Source: JAXLVB01 sp046329195 (lineage in GTDB: Bacteria > Bacteroidota > Bacteroidia > Cytophagales > Spirosomataceae). From it: 64,000 nucleotides of DNA. Location: contig JAXLVB010000001.1 in NCBI GenBank assembly GCA_046329195.1, positions 2,852,001 through 2,916,000 of the forward strand, written 5' to 3'. Numbering within the stretch: the first letter of the stretch is position 1; every line of letters begins with the position of its first letter. Below the pieces are notes generated by a model. That model was given only the letters and a program-made list of their open reading frames with translations. It ran no database searches and had not been told where the DNA came from. Made by a program: the position numbers and the translations under genes. Shown in pieces: positions 1 to 7,865 of this stretch.

Positions 1-1
1 T

Positions 2-1003
2 AAAATTTCTCCCCAAGTTTTAGATAAAATATTAGCCCCCCTGCCCCCAATGGGAGAGCTATTAACTCCCCCATTGGGGGCAGGGGGGCTTTTGGTAGGC
101 AATGATAGCCGTGACGATGCCGCTGTCTATGACCTTGGCAATGGGGAGGCCATCATTAGCACTACCGATTTCTTTATGCCCATTGTGGACGATGCCTTTG
201 ATTTTGGGCGTATCGCTTCGGCCAATGCTATTTCGGATGTGTATGCTATGGGAGGCCAGCCGCTGATGGCCATTGCTATTTTGGGTTGGCCCATCAATGT
301 CCTGCCCCCCGATGTGGCCCAGCAGGTTTTAGAAGGCAGTCGTAGTATTTGTGCCGAGGCAGGTATTCCGCTGGCAGGTGGGCATAGTATTGATAGCCCC
401 GAGCCTATTTTTGGTCTGGCTGTTACGGGCAAAGTATCGTTGCAGCACCTCAAGCAAAACAACACGGCTATGGCAGGCTGTAAACTCTACTTGACCAAAC
501 CGTTGGGCGTGGGAATTCTGACTACGGCTCAGAAAAAAGGCATTCTGCAACCCGAACACGCCAGCCTAGCACCTGAGCAAATGGTAAAACTCAATAAGAT
601 AGGGGCTTATGTCGGTACACTTCCGTATGTAAAAGCCCTGACCGACGTAACAGGCTTTGGCCTACTAGGACACCTCTGTGAAATGGCAGAAGGCAGTGGA
701 CTTTCGGCAGAAATTGACTTTGAAAAAGTACCCAAACTGCCTTTTGTAGATACCTACATCGCCCAGAAAGCCATTCCGGGCGGAACAGGGCGTAATTGGG
801 ACAGCTACGGTCATAAAATTGCTGACCTTACTGCCTACCAACAGACCATCTTGGCCGATCCCCAAACTTCGGGTGGATTACTGATAGCGGTAGAAGCCGA
901 CTTTGCTGCTGATTTTGAAGCTAAAATGCAGCAGCATCACTTTGATTTACAGAGTTTTGGTGTATTAGTGGAGCCTAAGGAGAAAGTAGTGTATGTAAAG
1001 TAG
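2..1003 (+). CDS. selD: Selenophosphate synthetase (selenide, water dikinase), 5'-truncated by window edge
   Basis: Makes selenophosphate from selenide and ATP for selenouridine or selenocysteine synthesis. The reading frame is open from base 2 and begins KISPxVLDKIL, the segment directly after the catalytic Cys/Sec in SelD, so the true start and nucleophile lie outside the window; the first visible Lys probably corresponds to catalytic Lys20 of E. coli SelD. Family motifs follow: [14 protein letters not shown] (ATP-binding Asp), [41 protein letters not shown] and [10 protein letters not shown]. The ATG at 50 is only an internal Met. Between VLDKIL and LLVGND the linker is encoded by a GC-rich palindrome (35-89), an unusual in-frame insertion. 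Identity is secure; whether this copy is active cannot be seen without the N-terminus. Confidence 0.95.
   Translation, partial: KISPQVLDKILAPLPPMGELLTPPLGAGGLLVGNDSRDDAAVYDLGNGEAIISTTDFFMPIVDDAFDFGRIASANAISDVYAMGGQPLMAIAILGWPINVLPPDVAQQVLEGSRSICAEAGIPLAGGHSIDSPEPIFGLAVTGKVSLQHLKQNNTAMAGCKLYLTKPLGVGILTTAQKKGILQPEHASLAPEQMVKLNKIGAYVGTLPYVKALTDVTGFGLLGHLCEMAEGSGLSAEIDFEKVPKLPFVDTYIAQKAIPGGTGRNWDSYGHKIADLTAYQQTILADPQTSGGLLIAVEADFAADFEAKMQQHHFDLQSFGVLVEPKEKVVYVK
35..89. repeat. Palindromic element inside selD
   Basis: A perfect 20-bp inverted repeat: 35-54 (GCCCCCCTGCCCCCAATGGG) pairs with 70-89, loop 55-69. It is read in frame as a Pro/Gly/Leu-rich linker of SelD (about 18 residues). C- and G-tracts this long are unlike the rest of the gene, so an inserted mobile palindrome is likely. 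Confidence 0.75.
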
Positions 1004-1007
1004 TCTT

Positions 1008-1784
1008 TCAGAAAAACCATTGAAAGATTACATGCGCTACCTCAATCAAAATCAAGATGATGATCACCCATTCGAGTCGAGTACTTTCACGATTTTGGAG
1101 TAGGTCAGTAAAAATCATGAGACTCTCTTGCACAATTTTGAGCTTGTAGTCAATGTCTCGGTAGCGCATTCGTAAGTCAAAAGTCTTTTTGATGCTCTCG
1201 TCAATCTTCTCCAGAAATTCACTTTCCCACACTATGTCGGGTGCATCAAAAATGTACAGGTTATCAATAATGCTATTTTTGATGTTTAGGGTTCTTCCAA
1301 TAAACTTCAATAGGTCGGTTTTGGAGCTATTGAGGCGTCCCTTTTTTTCTAATTCCTCTGTAAGTTGCTGAGTACTTTTCAGAATCTGGTAGGTGAGATC
1401 TTCGTAATAGTCAAGCGAAACCGACTGGGCAATGTTGAGGGCAATGATGCGCACGGTGTCGTCGGTGAGGGTTTCTACGGTGAGCGAGTCATATTGTAGC
1501 GAAAAAGGCTTGCTGCGCTCTACATGCACTGTGAAATCTTCCCGATAGTCACCTTCGATGGGGTCTTCTGCATAGTTTTTGATGAATTTCAACAAGTTGC
1601 TTTTGCCCAAATCGTCGTATCCTGCAAAAGCCACTACCCCGTAATTAAACAAATAGAAGTATTTGTCGGCGTCTTCTCGGTAAAACAACTCCGAATTATT
1701 GCCAACCAAGGGCGAATTGGTATATTCGCTTCTGAATTTTTTCAGGTGAATGACTTCGGCCACCTGATAAGCTTCTATTTTCAT
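1008..1784 (-). CDS. RMD1/YagE-type (DUF155) protein
   Basis: About 258 residues. The N-terminal half carries the family-like FNYGVVAFAGYDD segment (about 46-58); the C-terminal end has a hydrophobic helix (VIIILILIEVAHVIFQ) that would anchor it in the membrane, as in yeast Rmd1/Sif2-type proteins and bacterial YagE-like homologues. The middle (residues 120-230) is rich in charged helices and probably coiled-coil. Family function in bacteria is not established. It converges on selD with only a 4-bp gap and is divergent from the small gene at 1868. The start is the ATG at 1784; the N-terminus MKIEAYQVAEVI fits the family. Confidence 0.8.
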   Translation of the reverse strand: MKIEAYQVAEVIHLKKFRSEYTNSPLVGNNSELFYREDADKYFYLFNYGVVAFAGYDDLGKSNLLKFIKNYAEDPIEGDYREDFTVHVERSKPFSLQYDSLTVETLTDDTVRIIALNIAQSVSLDYYEDLTYQILKSTQQLTEELEKKGRLNSSKTDLLKFIGRTLNIKNSIIDNLYIFDAPDIVWESEFLEKIDESIKKTFDLRMRYRDIDYKLKIVQESLMIFTDLLQNRESTRLEWVIIILILIEVAHVIFQWFF

Positions 1785-1867
1785 AAAGTCCGTAGTTTGT
1801 CGAATCTAACGACACGGGCAGTCCTATTCAAATGCTGCCGTGTGTGTTCAAATATACAGCTAAACCC

Positions 1868-2155
1868 ATGACTATAACAGTATTTAAAGCTAGTTTATCC
1901 GAAAAAACACCTCCCGCTGGCCTCAACGAATTGGCTCAGGCACTTTGGCACGACGCCCAAGGCGACTGGCACAAAGCACACGAAATTGCTCAGTCGAACG
2001 AAGGACACCCTCGCTACGATGCCCTCCATGCGTATTTGCATCGCAAAGAAGGTGACCAATGGAACGCCAACTATTGGTATCGGCGGGCTGGCCGCAAGAT
2101 GCCAGCTACTTCGTTAGACGCCGAATGGGAAGCCTTAGTCATTGAGTTTCTATAA
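1868..2155 (+). CDS. Small conserved protein of unknown function
   Basis: About 95 residues, no signal peptide and no membrane segment. The core has WHDAQGDWHKAHEIAQ and YDALHAYLHRKEGDQWNANYW followed by YRRAGR, a compact helical pattern I recognise only as a conserved hypothetical family found in many bacteria. The start at 1868 (MTITVFKASL) is preferred over the upstream ATG at 1832 because the preceding 12 residues look like translated leader and homologues begin near the conserved helix. Divergent from the DUF155 gene; followed by a hairpin repeat at 2192-2240. Confidence 0.7.
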   Translation: MTITVFKASLSEKTPPAGLNELAQALWHDAQGDWHKAHEIAQSNEGHPRYDALHAYLHRKEGDQWNANYWYRRAGRKMPATSLDAEWEALVIEFL

Positions 2156-2191
2156 AAACATTGGGTTGTTCTATCAATGTATTTGGACACT

Positions 2192-2240
2192 AACGCCGGG
2201 GAGACGGTCGGCCGTAGCCGTTCAAAACCTCCCCGACGTT
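2192..2240. repeat. Hairpin repeat between small gene and desaturase
   Basis: Left arm 2192-2203 (AACGCCGGGGAG) pairs with 2229-2240 with one mismatch (11 of 12). The loop holds a further GC-rich segment. No T-tract follows, so it looks more like a dispersed palindromic repeat than an intrinsic terminator. Confidence 0.5.
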
Positions 2241-2375
2241 CATACTCGAATTATGTAGTAAAGCCAAACATCGCTAAGACCCATTTTCCCGAATAACGAA
2301 TAACGAACTACCGTAATTAGTATTATAGATTGATTTTTTTGACTTATTTTGCAAAAGACCTAAACCACAACTACT

Positions 2376-3239
2376 ATGTTAGACCAACTTATTGACTACT
2401 TCGCTCATATTCCTTCTTCGCATCGGAGTGCTATACTAATAGGTGGCATCGCCTTGTTTTGGATGATTGAAGGGGCAGTTCCGTTGTTTCGGTTTTCGTA
2501 CAACAAATGGAAACACGCCAGCATCAATATCTTCCTTACGATTACGACCATCATCATCAATTTTGCGATGGCTTTTATCTTGGTCAAGAGTAGCGACTGG
2601 GCCATTGCCAATCACGTTGGCCTGATTCAGTGGATTGACATGCCCCAATGGCTCTACCTGATTGTTGGATTGCTGTTGTTAGACTTGGTAGGAGCGTATT
2701 TTATTCATTGGTTGGAGCATCGTGTCAAATGGATGTGGAAATTCCACCTCATTCATCATTCGGACGTCAATGTGGATACCACGTCGGCCAATCGCCACCA
2801 CCCGGGCGAGAGCGTGTTTCGTTTCGTGTTTACAACTATCGCCGTCGTGCTGGTGGGTGCTCCTATGTGGATGGTGTTTATGTATCAGGCACTCTCGGTG
2901 GCGCTGTCGCAGTTTAACCATGCCAACATCGTGTTGCCCGATGCCTTAGACAAATGGCTGAGCTGGATTATCGTAACGCCCAATATGCACCATGTGCATC
3001 ATCACTACGTGCTACCCTATACCGATACTAATTTCGGCAATATTTTCCCGATTTGGGACCGACTTTTTGGCACTTTTGCCCATTACGACAACCACAAACT
3101 TGTTTACGGCATAGACACGCACTTCAAACCCGAAGAACACTCCAACTTGGGTAGCTTGCTCAAAATCCCGTTTGAAGCCTACCGCCAGCCTGTAGGAGCA
3201 AAGTTTGACGAAGAAAAAACAACCACCGCCAAATCTTGA
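2376..3239 (+). CDS. Sterol desaturase / fatty acid hydroxylase family membrane protein
   Basis: A di-iron membrane hydroxylase of 287 residues. Four hydrophobic segments are visible in the first 110 residues and another near 165-185. The histidine clusters of the superfamily are present: HWLEHRVKWMWKFHLIHHS (about 110-129), ANRHH (about 138) and MHHVHHHYVLPYTDTNFG (about 203-220), followed by the usual FPIWDRLFGTF. These His residues ligate two irons used for O2-dependent hydroxylation or desaturation of a lipid or sterol-like substrate; the substrate cannot be told from sequence. The next gene starts 5 nt after the stop, so the two are probably co-transcribed. Confidence 0.9.
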   Translation: MLDQLIDYFAHIPSSHRSAILIGGIALFWMIEGAVPLFRFSYNKWKHASINIFLTITTIIINFAMAFILVKSSDWAIANHVGLIQWIDMPQWLYLIVGLLLLDLVGAYFIHWLEHRVKWMWKFHLIHHSDVNVDTTSANRHHPGESVFRFVFTTIAVVLVGAPMWMVFMYQALSVALSQFNHANIVLPDALDKWLSWIIVTPNMHHVHHHYVLPYTDTNFGNIFPIWDRLFGTFAHYDNHKLVYGIDTHFKPEEHSNLGSLLKIPFEAYRQPVGAKFDEEKTTTAKS

Positions 3240-3244
3240 CAGGG

Positions 3245-3913
3245 ATGCAAAAATGGAACTTGATGATGGTACTGCTGGGGGTTGTGGCCGCCGAGGCCAT
3301 GGCGCAACTACCCAGTGGCTACAAAGGGCTGCCCTTTCGGGACTCGGTTTATACAAGAGGCCCTCAGCGCATACCGGGCAGGGTAGAGCTTGCCTATTAT
3401 GACCTAGGTGGCGAAGGCATAGCCTACCACGACACTACCCCCGAAAACGAAGGGGCCAAGCTCAACCATACCGAAGGCCACTGGCGTCCTGGGATTTTGG
3501 CTTACACGGCATTTTTTCGGGAAAAAGAAGGCGTGGACATCTCTTATACCCAAGATTGGGCTGATTTTAACCACCCCAATAAGGTGGACCCTGCCGTAAA
3601 CCAACTCTATATTGGCTGGGAAGAAGATGGAGAGTGGACCAACTACACGGTGTACGTAAACAAGGCCGGCAAGTATCGGATTATCACGGTATATGGTTAT
3701 CAAGACAATAAATCAGAACTGTGGCTGAACGGCAAAAAAGCGACGGCCTTGTACCTGCCCGAAAACACAGGCAATTGGCATAATTGGACTCAAGCTACGG
3801 TAGGCGAAATCGTGTTTCCGACCGAAGGACTCAACTTACTAACTCTAAAATACAACAAAGGCTCCAACTTGGCGTATCTGGACTTCTTGCTGGTAGAACC
3901 TTTGAAGAAGTAG
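3245..3913 (+). CDS. Secreted carbohydrate-binding-module-like protein
   Basis: About 222 residues with a clear signal peptide (MQKWNLMMVLLGVVAAEAMA, cleavage before QLPSG). The mature part resembles a CBM6/lectin-type beta-sandwich: GEDGEWTNYTVYVNKAGKY-like strand pattern (here EEDGEWTNYTVYVNKAGKY), ELWLNGKKATALYLPENTG, and a terminal LNLLTLKYNKGSNLAYLDFL, the typical beta-strand ending of CBM6 domains. No catalytic domain is fused, so it may bind glycan on the cell surface or in the periplasm. ATG at 3245 is used; a TTG at 3236 is also in frame but would overlap the previous stop. Co-oriented with the hydroxylase 5 nt upstream. Confidence 0.7.
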   Translation: MQKWNLMMVLLGVVAAEAMAQLPSGYKGLPFRDSVYTRGPQRIPGRVELAYYDLGGEGIAYHDTTPENEGAKLNHTEGHWRPGILAYTAFFREKEGVDISYTQDWADFNHPNKVDPAVNQLYIGWEEDGEWTNYTVYVNKAGKYRIITVYGYQDNKSELWLNGKKATALYLPENTGNWHNWTQATVGEIVFPTEGLNLLTLKYNKGSNLAYLDFLLVEPLKK

Positions 3914-4021
3914 GGGATTAGGTTGAGAATGAGGGGGTTGTGGAGGGGTGGTTGTATGTATGCATAATTAGATTATTCTTTGTCATTGTGAAAACCATTT
4001 TACATCATAGAGGTAGATATT

Positions 4022-5377
4022 TCAAGTTTTTAGATCGTCAATGCGTTTTTGTAAGATAGTCAGATCAAAGTCTTTTCTGTCTTTACTGTAAAAACTTAAC
4101 AGTTGATAGTGATAAGAATTAAAGAGGATCTTATCAATTTGGCTATCAAGGATAGAAAAGAACTCTCTGTCGTTTTGAACTTTCTCTCTTATTCTTCTAA
4201 AGTACCATAGTGATAACTGGGATAGGAATTCTTGATTGTAAAATCCTGATAAGAGTCTATGTCTGTGTTCTGGATTTATTTTATCAAAATTCATAGTCAA
4301 AAGACGCTTTAGTACTGATTCGTCCCTGAATTGTATCCTATTATCAATATTGTCAAAATATAGTTTAACCGCTTCTTCAATATTAATCTGATTGTTTGAG
4401 TCTTGAAGTAAGTCAAATATGTCGAAAGCCCAATATTTTTCAAAATCACTTTTTGTATGAAACTCTTTTACTTTACTACTATTTACGTTTAAATTAATTT
4501 TAAAAAGTTCTTTACAAGCCTCAAATAAAATTTTCCTACCACTTTCAAGCGACTTTGCATAAAAAATTTGGTCGTCTGCAAACCTTATAAATTTTGCTTC
4601 TTCCTTGTCGCAGTAAGTTTTTATCACTGCATCATAATCTTGAAGATAAAAATTTGCAAGAATTCTTGAACAATCGCCAATCTCATCTTGTGGAATGCCG
4701 ACAGTTTTAAGATTATATCCCTCTAATTTTTTATTCCAATTATGCAAAAAATGCATTAGTAATGTAACTACCTCTTGCTTATTTTTGGGAACAACATGCC
4801 TTATTTTTCTTTCAAGTAATGATAGATTAATTGAGTCGTAAAAGTTAGCAATGTCAATATTTACAAAAAATTTAAAATTATCTAAGTCTTTGTAACGCTT
4901 TGCAACTCCTTGAAACGTCCTCCATTTCTCAACCCATGAAAGGTCGTTTAATGTATTAAATGGAACATAGTCTAATTCCAAAAGTTCTTGTTCTTCCTTT
5001 AGCCTGATAGGATTTCCTAATGTCCAACCGCCATAAGTTCCATGAACTCTGTTTACAGCAATTTCATTTTCAAGAAGTTTTATGCATAAGTAATAAACAC
5101 AATAGTCTTTTCGATCAAAAGTCGGAACAAATCGTGATATTCCATTATGTTTATTAAAGAGAATATATTCTCTTGGATGGGAAGGATTGTAGCTGAATGT
5201 TGTTACTTCTTCGTAAAGATTTGCTAAAAATTCTCCCTTGTCAATTGGTTTATCTATAAATGGTACAAGAGACTCATTGAGTTTTTGCCAAAATTTGGTC
5301 TCAAATATTTGTAAAAAGGAAGTTTTTTCTATTCTCATAGTCTTTCTACTGATTATACTTGTATTGTTTAAAGGCAA
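4022..5377 (-). CDS. Stand-alone reverse transcriptase, candidate defence-associated (UG/Abi-like) RT
   Basis: 451 residues if started at 5377; the Met at 5338 (MRIEKTSF) is an equally good start. Polymerase motifs are readable: motif A FFVNIDIANFYDSI (about 170-183, Asp175 putative metal ligand), motif B region VGIPQDEIGDCSRILANFYL, and motif C FIRFADDQIFY with the catalytic Asp pair (about 266-269). Motif B reads GIPQDE rather than the PQG of group II intron or retron RTs, and SRILAN resembles the SRIL-type pattern of the unknown-group/abortive-infection RTs. No maturase, endonuclease, integrase or retron msr/msd was recognised. The gene is markedly more AT-rich than its neighbours, suggesting horizontal acquisition. 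C-terminal 150 residues are alpha-helical and unassigned. Exact DRT/UG class not determined. Confidence 0.85.
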   Translation of the reverse strand: MPLNNTSIISRKTMRIEKTSFLQIFETKFWQKLNESLVPFIDKPIDKGEFLANLYEEVTTFSYNPSHPREYILFNKHNGISRFVPTFDRKDYCVYYLCIKLLENEIAVNRVHGTYGGWTLGNPIRLKEEQELLELDYVPFNTLNDLSWVEKWRTFQGVAKRYKDLDNFKFFVNIDIANFYDSINLSLLERKIRHVVPKNKQEVVTLLMHFLHNWNKKLEGYNLKTVGIPQDEIGDCSRILANFYLQDYDAVIKTYCDKEEAKFIRFADDQIFYAKSLESGRKILFEACKELFKINLNVNSSKVKEFHTKSDFEKYWAFDIFDLLQDSNNQINIEEAVKLYFDNIDNRIQFRDESVLKRLLTMNFDKINPEHRHRLLSGFYNQEFLSQLSLWYFRRIREKVQNDREFFSILDSQIDKILFNSYHYQLLSFYSKDRKDFDLTILQKRIDDLKT

Positions 5378-5744
5378 TTTTTAAAATAATTTTTTATTTC
5401 TTGGAAGAGAGCAACAACTTTTCAGTTCCTGAAACGAAATATACTATAAAAGCAGGTATTTTCCTCCATTGTTGGTGTTTTTCACCATAGCTGTCAGGCT
5501 AACGCTATTTCGCCTCACTCCCTCTCCCTCTCCAGCATGGAGAGGGGAGTTAAGTTGTTGATTATCAAAATCCTTTTCCCCAAGAGAAAGATTTAGTATG
5601 AGGCAAAGTAGGGCTGATTATCAACCATCTACCTTTTAGCCTGACGGCTATGGTGTTTTCCACCAACAACCCGTGCATTAACTAACCAAAGCGAAATATA
5701 AGGCTTCTATTGAACAACTACCCATTCGGCTATTACTCACAACC
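5378..5744. other. Repeat-rich non-coding gap between RT and SDR genes
   Basis: 367 bp without a convincing gene. It contains the long inverted repeat 5469-5501 / 5637-5669 and a smaller pyrimidine-rich hairpin around 5526-5546 (CCCTCTCC-agcat-GGAGAGGG). It lies just upstream of the RT on the minus strand, so it could be transcribed with it. Confidence 0.6.
5469..5669. repeat. About 200-bp element with 33-nt inverted terminal arms
   Basis: Arm 5469-5501 and the reverse complement of 5637-5669 agree at 27 of 33 positions; five of the six differences form one block that is the loop of a hairpin within each arm (GGTG-N5-CACC). The shared core reads CACCATAGC-Y-GTCAGGCTA. The loop-complementary differences suggest the small hairpins are conserved as structure. 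Either a dispersed REP/MITE-like element or a structured RNA leader for the RT. Confidence 0.7.
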
Positions 5745-6512
5745 TCAATAAGGCGATGGGCTTACGGAGGTCCAGCCGCCATCTACTACCAAACTTTGGC
5801 CGGTGATGTGCCCCGCTTGGGGCGATACAAAAAACAGGGCCGCATGGGCAATGTCGGCAGGGCTAGCGGGTCGCCCAATAGGGGTGATGCGTGACCAAGT
5901 AGCTTGATAATCAGCGTCGTCGGTGGTGCGTTCGGTGAGGGTGGCCCCCGGTGCTACGCAGTTGATGGTGATTTGGAAGGGCGATAGCTCTACTACCAAG
6001 TTTTTGGCGAGCATTTCGAGCCCTGCTTTGGTCATGGCATAGGCCGCTAAGTGTTGATGCGCCTGATGCCCCACTACCGAGGACATCAGCAAAATCCTAC
6101 CGCCCGCACCTTGGCGGCGCATCTGGCGAGCACCTGCCTGCGCCAACAAGAACGAACCCAAGAGGTTTACCTCCATCACTCGTCGAACCGAGGCGGCTGG
6201 ATACTCCCAAAAATCCCCAAAAAGAGTAATGCCAGCGTTGGCAATCACCATGGTGAGCTGCCCCCAGCGGCTTGTGGCTTGTTGTACCATCTGTTCCACA
6301 AAGGCCGCATCGGAGGAGTCGCCCACGGCTGCTTCACAAACCCCTCCCAACGACCGAATGTGTTCTGCTGCCGTATGGGCAAGGGCTTCGTCCATGTCGT
6401 TGAGCAACACATGGGCACCTTCCAAGGCCAATTGGCGGCAAATTTCGTAGCCAATGCCCTGCCCTGCGCCTGTTACGATAGCAGTTTGGTTCTGAAAGCG
6501 GTTCATGGTCAT
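5745..6512 (-). CDS. SDR family NAD(P)-dependent oxidoreductase
   Basis: A classical short-chain dehydrogenase of 255 residues (or 253 from the second Met, MNRFQ). The cofactor-binding TGAGQGIG (about 14-21), NAG (about 93), catalytic Ser in MSSVVGHQ and the YxxxK pair in YAMTKAG are all visible, and the C-terminus has the usual GQSLVVDGGW. An Asp after the second strand (NDMDE) favours NAD+. It follows the FMN oxidase gene by 76 bp on the same strand and is probably the third gene of a sugar or sugar-acid oxidation operon; the sugar substrate is not determinable. Confidence 0.9.
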   Translation of the reverse strand: MTMNRFQNQTAIVTGAGQGIGYEICRQLALEGAHVLLNDMDEALAHTAAEHIRSLGGVCEAAVGDSSDAAFVEQMVQQATSRWGQLTMVIANAGITLFGDFWEYPAASVRRVMEVNLLGSFLLAQAGARQMRRQGAGGRILLMSSVVGHQAHQHLAAYAMTKAGLEMLAKNLVVELSPFQITINCVAPGATLTERTTDDADYQATWSRITPIGRPASPADIAHAALFFVSPQAGHITGQSLVVDGGWTSVSPSPY

Positions 6513-6588
6513 ATAGTCGAGGTGGTCAAAAATTCAAGTAGTCGAGATAGTCAAGTAGGTTGGTTTGCGGTCAATAGTATGATGGAAA

Positions 6589-7650
6589 TTACATGGATCT
6601 GGGCTGTATGACAGAGCGGTCTATGGCCGAAAGCGTGGTTTTTCCGGTGAGGGCCATCGCCATCGCCAATTCTTTTTGGAGGATGCTTAGTGTTCTGGCT
6701 ACGCCTTCGGCACCTCCTGCGGCTAAGCCATAACAGATAGGGCGACCCACCAGCACGGCCTGAGCGCCCAGCGCCAGGGCTTTTAGCACATCAGTGCCTC
6801 GGCGGATGCCTCCGTCCATCAAGAGCGGTACTCGCCCTGCTACTTGGTCGGCAATAGACGGCATTACTTCGGCAGTGGCGGGTACGGTATCGAGGTTTCG
6901 TCCGCCGTGATTAGACACCACAATACCGTCGGCGCCTGCTTGAACAGCCAACTCAGCGTCGGCGGGATGCAAAATCCCCTTGAGCAGCACAGGAATGGAC
7001 GTAAAGGACTTCATCCAAGCGATGTCGTCCCAAGTAAGTGGGTTGTGCTCTGTAGAAATCCGAGCTGCTTTGCCGAGGTTGAGGTCAATCATGTAAGGCG
7101 TTGGCAGACCTTCGGGTAGGTGAAAGTTAGCTTTAGCTTGTCGGTCACGAGGACCTGTGGTAGGGGTGTCCACCGTGATACACAGGGCTTTACAACCATT
7201 AGCTTCTGCCCGTAAGATGAGGTCTTTGGTAAAACTGCGGTCGTCTTGCACATAGAGCTGAAACCAAAGCGGTGAAGTAGCCACCGAAGCGATTTGCTCT
7301 AGTGGAGTAGTGGTATAAGAACTAACCACGTAGGCCGCCGAGGCCATTCCTGCCCCTTGCGCTGTAGCCAACTCTCCCTCTGGATGGTAGAGCCGATGAA
7401 ATGCCGAGGGTGCTACCAGAATCGGATGGGCCAATTCGGTACCAAATAGCGTAACACGAGTGTCTAACCGACTGGCATCTACCAAAACCCTGGGTAGCAG
7501 TTGGAGGCGCTCAAAGGCTTCTCGATTCCAACGAACCGTCAACTCGTCGGCAGCGCCGCTTTCTACGTATTCATAGGCCATGGACGACATGCACTCTTTG
7601 GCCGCAGCCTGAATGTCGAACAGATTGATGAGGGCGGAGAGGTCGGTCAT
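6589..7650 (-). CDS. FMN-dependent alpha-hydroxy-acid oxidising enzyme
   Basis: 353 residues, standard length for the glycolate/lactate oxidase TIM-barrel family, which oxidises (S)-2-hydroxy acids to 2-keto acids. Catalytic positions known from spinach glycolate oxidase can be matched: Tyr in MAYEYVESGAAD, Tyr in FQLYVQDD, Asp in CITVDTPTTGPRDRQ, Lys in PVLLKGIL and the His/Arg pair in SNHGGRNLDTVPATAE; the FMN phosphate loop LLMDGGIRRGTDVLKALALGA and GRP follow. No membrane extension, so soluble. It sits between the IlvD/Edd dehydratase and the SDR on the same strand, suggesting an oxidation step in sugar-acid breakdown. Confidence 0.93.
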   Translation of the reverse strand: MTDLSALINLFDIQAAAKECMSSMAYEYVESGAADELTVRWNREAFERLQLLPRVLVDASRLDTRVTLFGTELAHPILVAPSAFHRLYHPEGELATAQGAGMASAAYVVSSYTTTPLEQIASVATSPLWFQLYVQDDRSFTKDLILRAEANGCKALCITVDTPTTGPRDRQAKANFHLPEGLPTPYMIDLNLGKAARISTEHNPLTWDDIAWMKSFTSIPVLLKGILHPADAELAVQAGADGIVVSNHGGRNLDTVPATAEVMPSIADQVAGRVPLLMDGGIRRGTDVLKALALGAQAVLVGRPICYGLAAGGAEGVARTLSILQKELAMAMALTGKTTLSAIDRSVIQPRSM

Positions 7651-7865
7651 TGGTAGGAGAGAGGCTAGCGATTATTCATTAGTTGCTTTTGATTATCAGT
7701 GGTTTAAGTCTGAATCGGTTTGAACTTTCGGACAGAACCTGTTCGCCCTGTTAGAAACCTCTTTTCGGTTGGAAACAACCTCACCAGTAGAGTACCTATC
7801 ACTCCGCTACTGAGAAACCATCATTGAACCATTCACCAGTTCCCAATCAACCAGTCACCCCAGCA

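Noticed and set aside
5378..5744. Group II intron or retron RNA around the RT
   Set aside because: No domain V-like hairpin or GUGYG start of an intron and no msr/msd-like pairing; the RT lacks maturase and endonuclease parts.
6051..6611. 186-codon plus-strand frame opposite the SDR and FMN oxidase
   Set aside because: Antisense to two well-supported enzymes, low-complexity translation, no start context.
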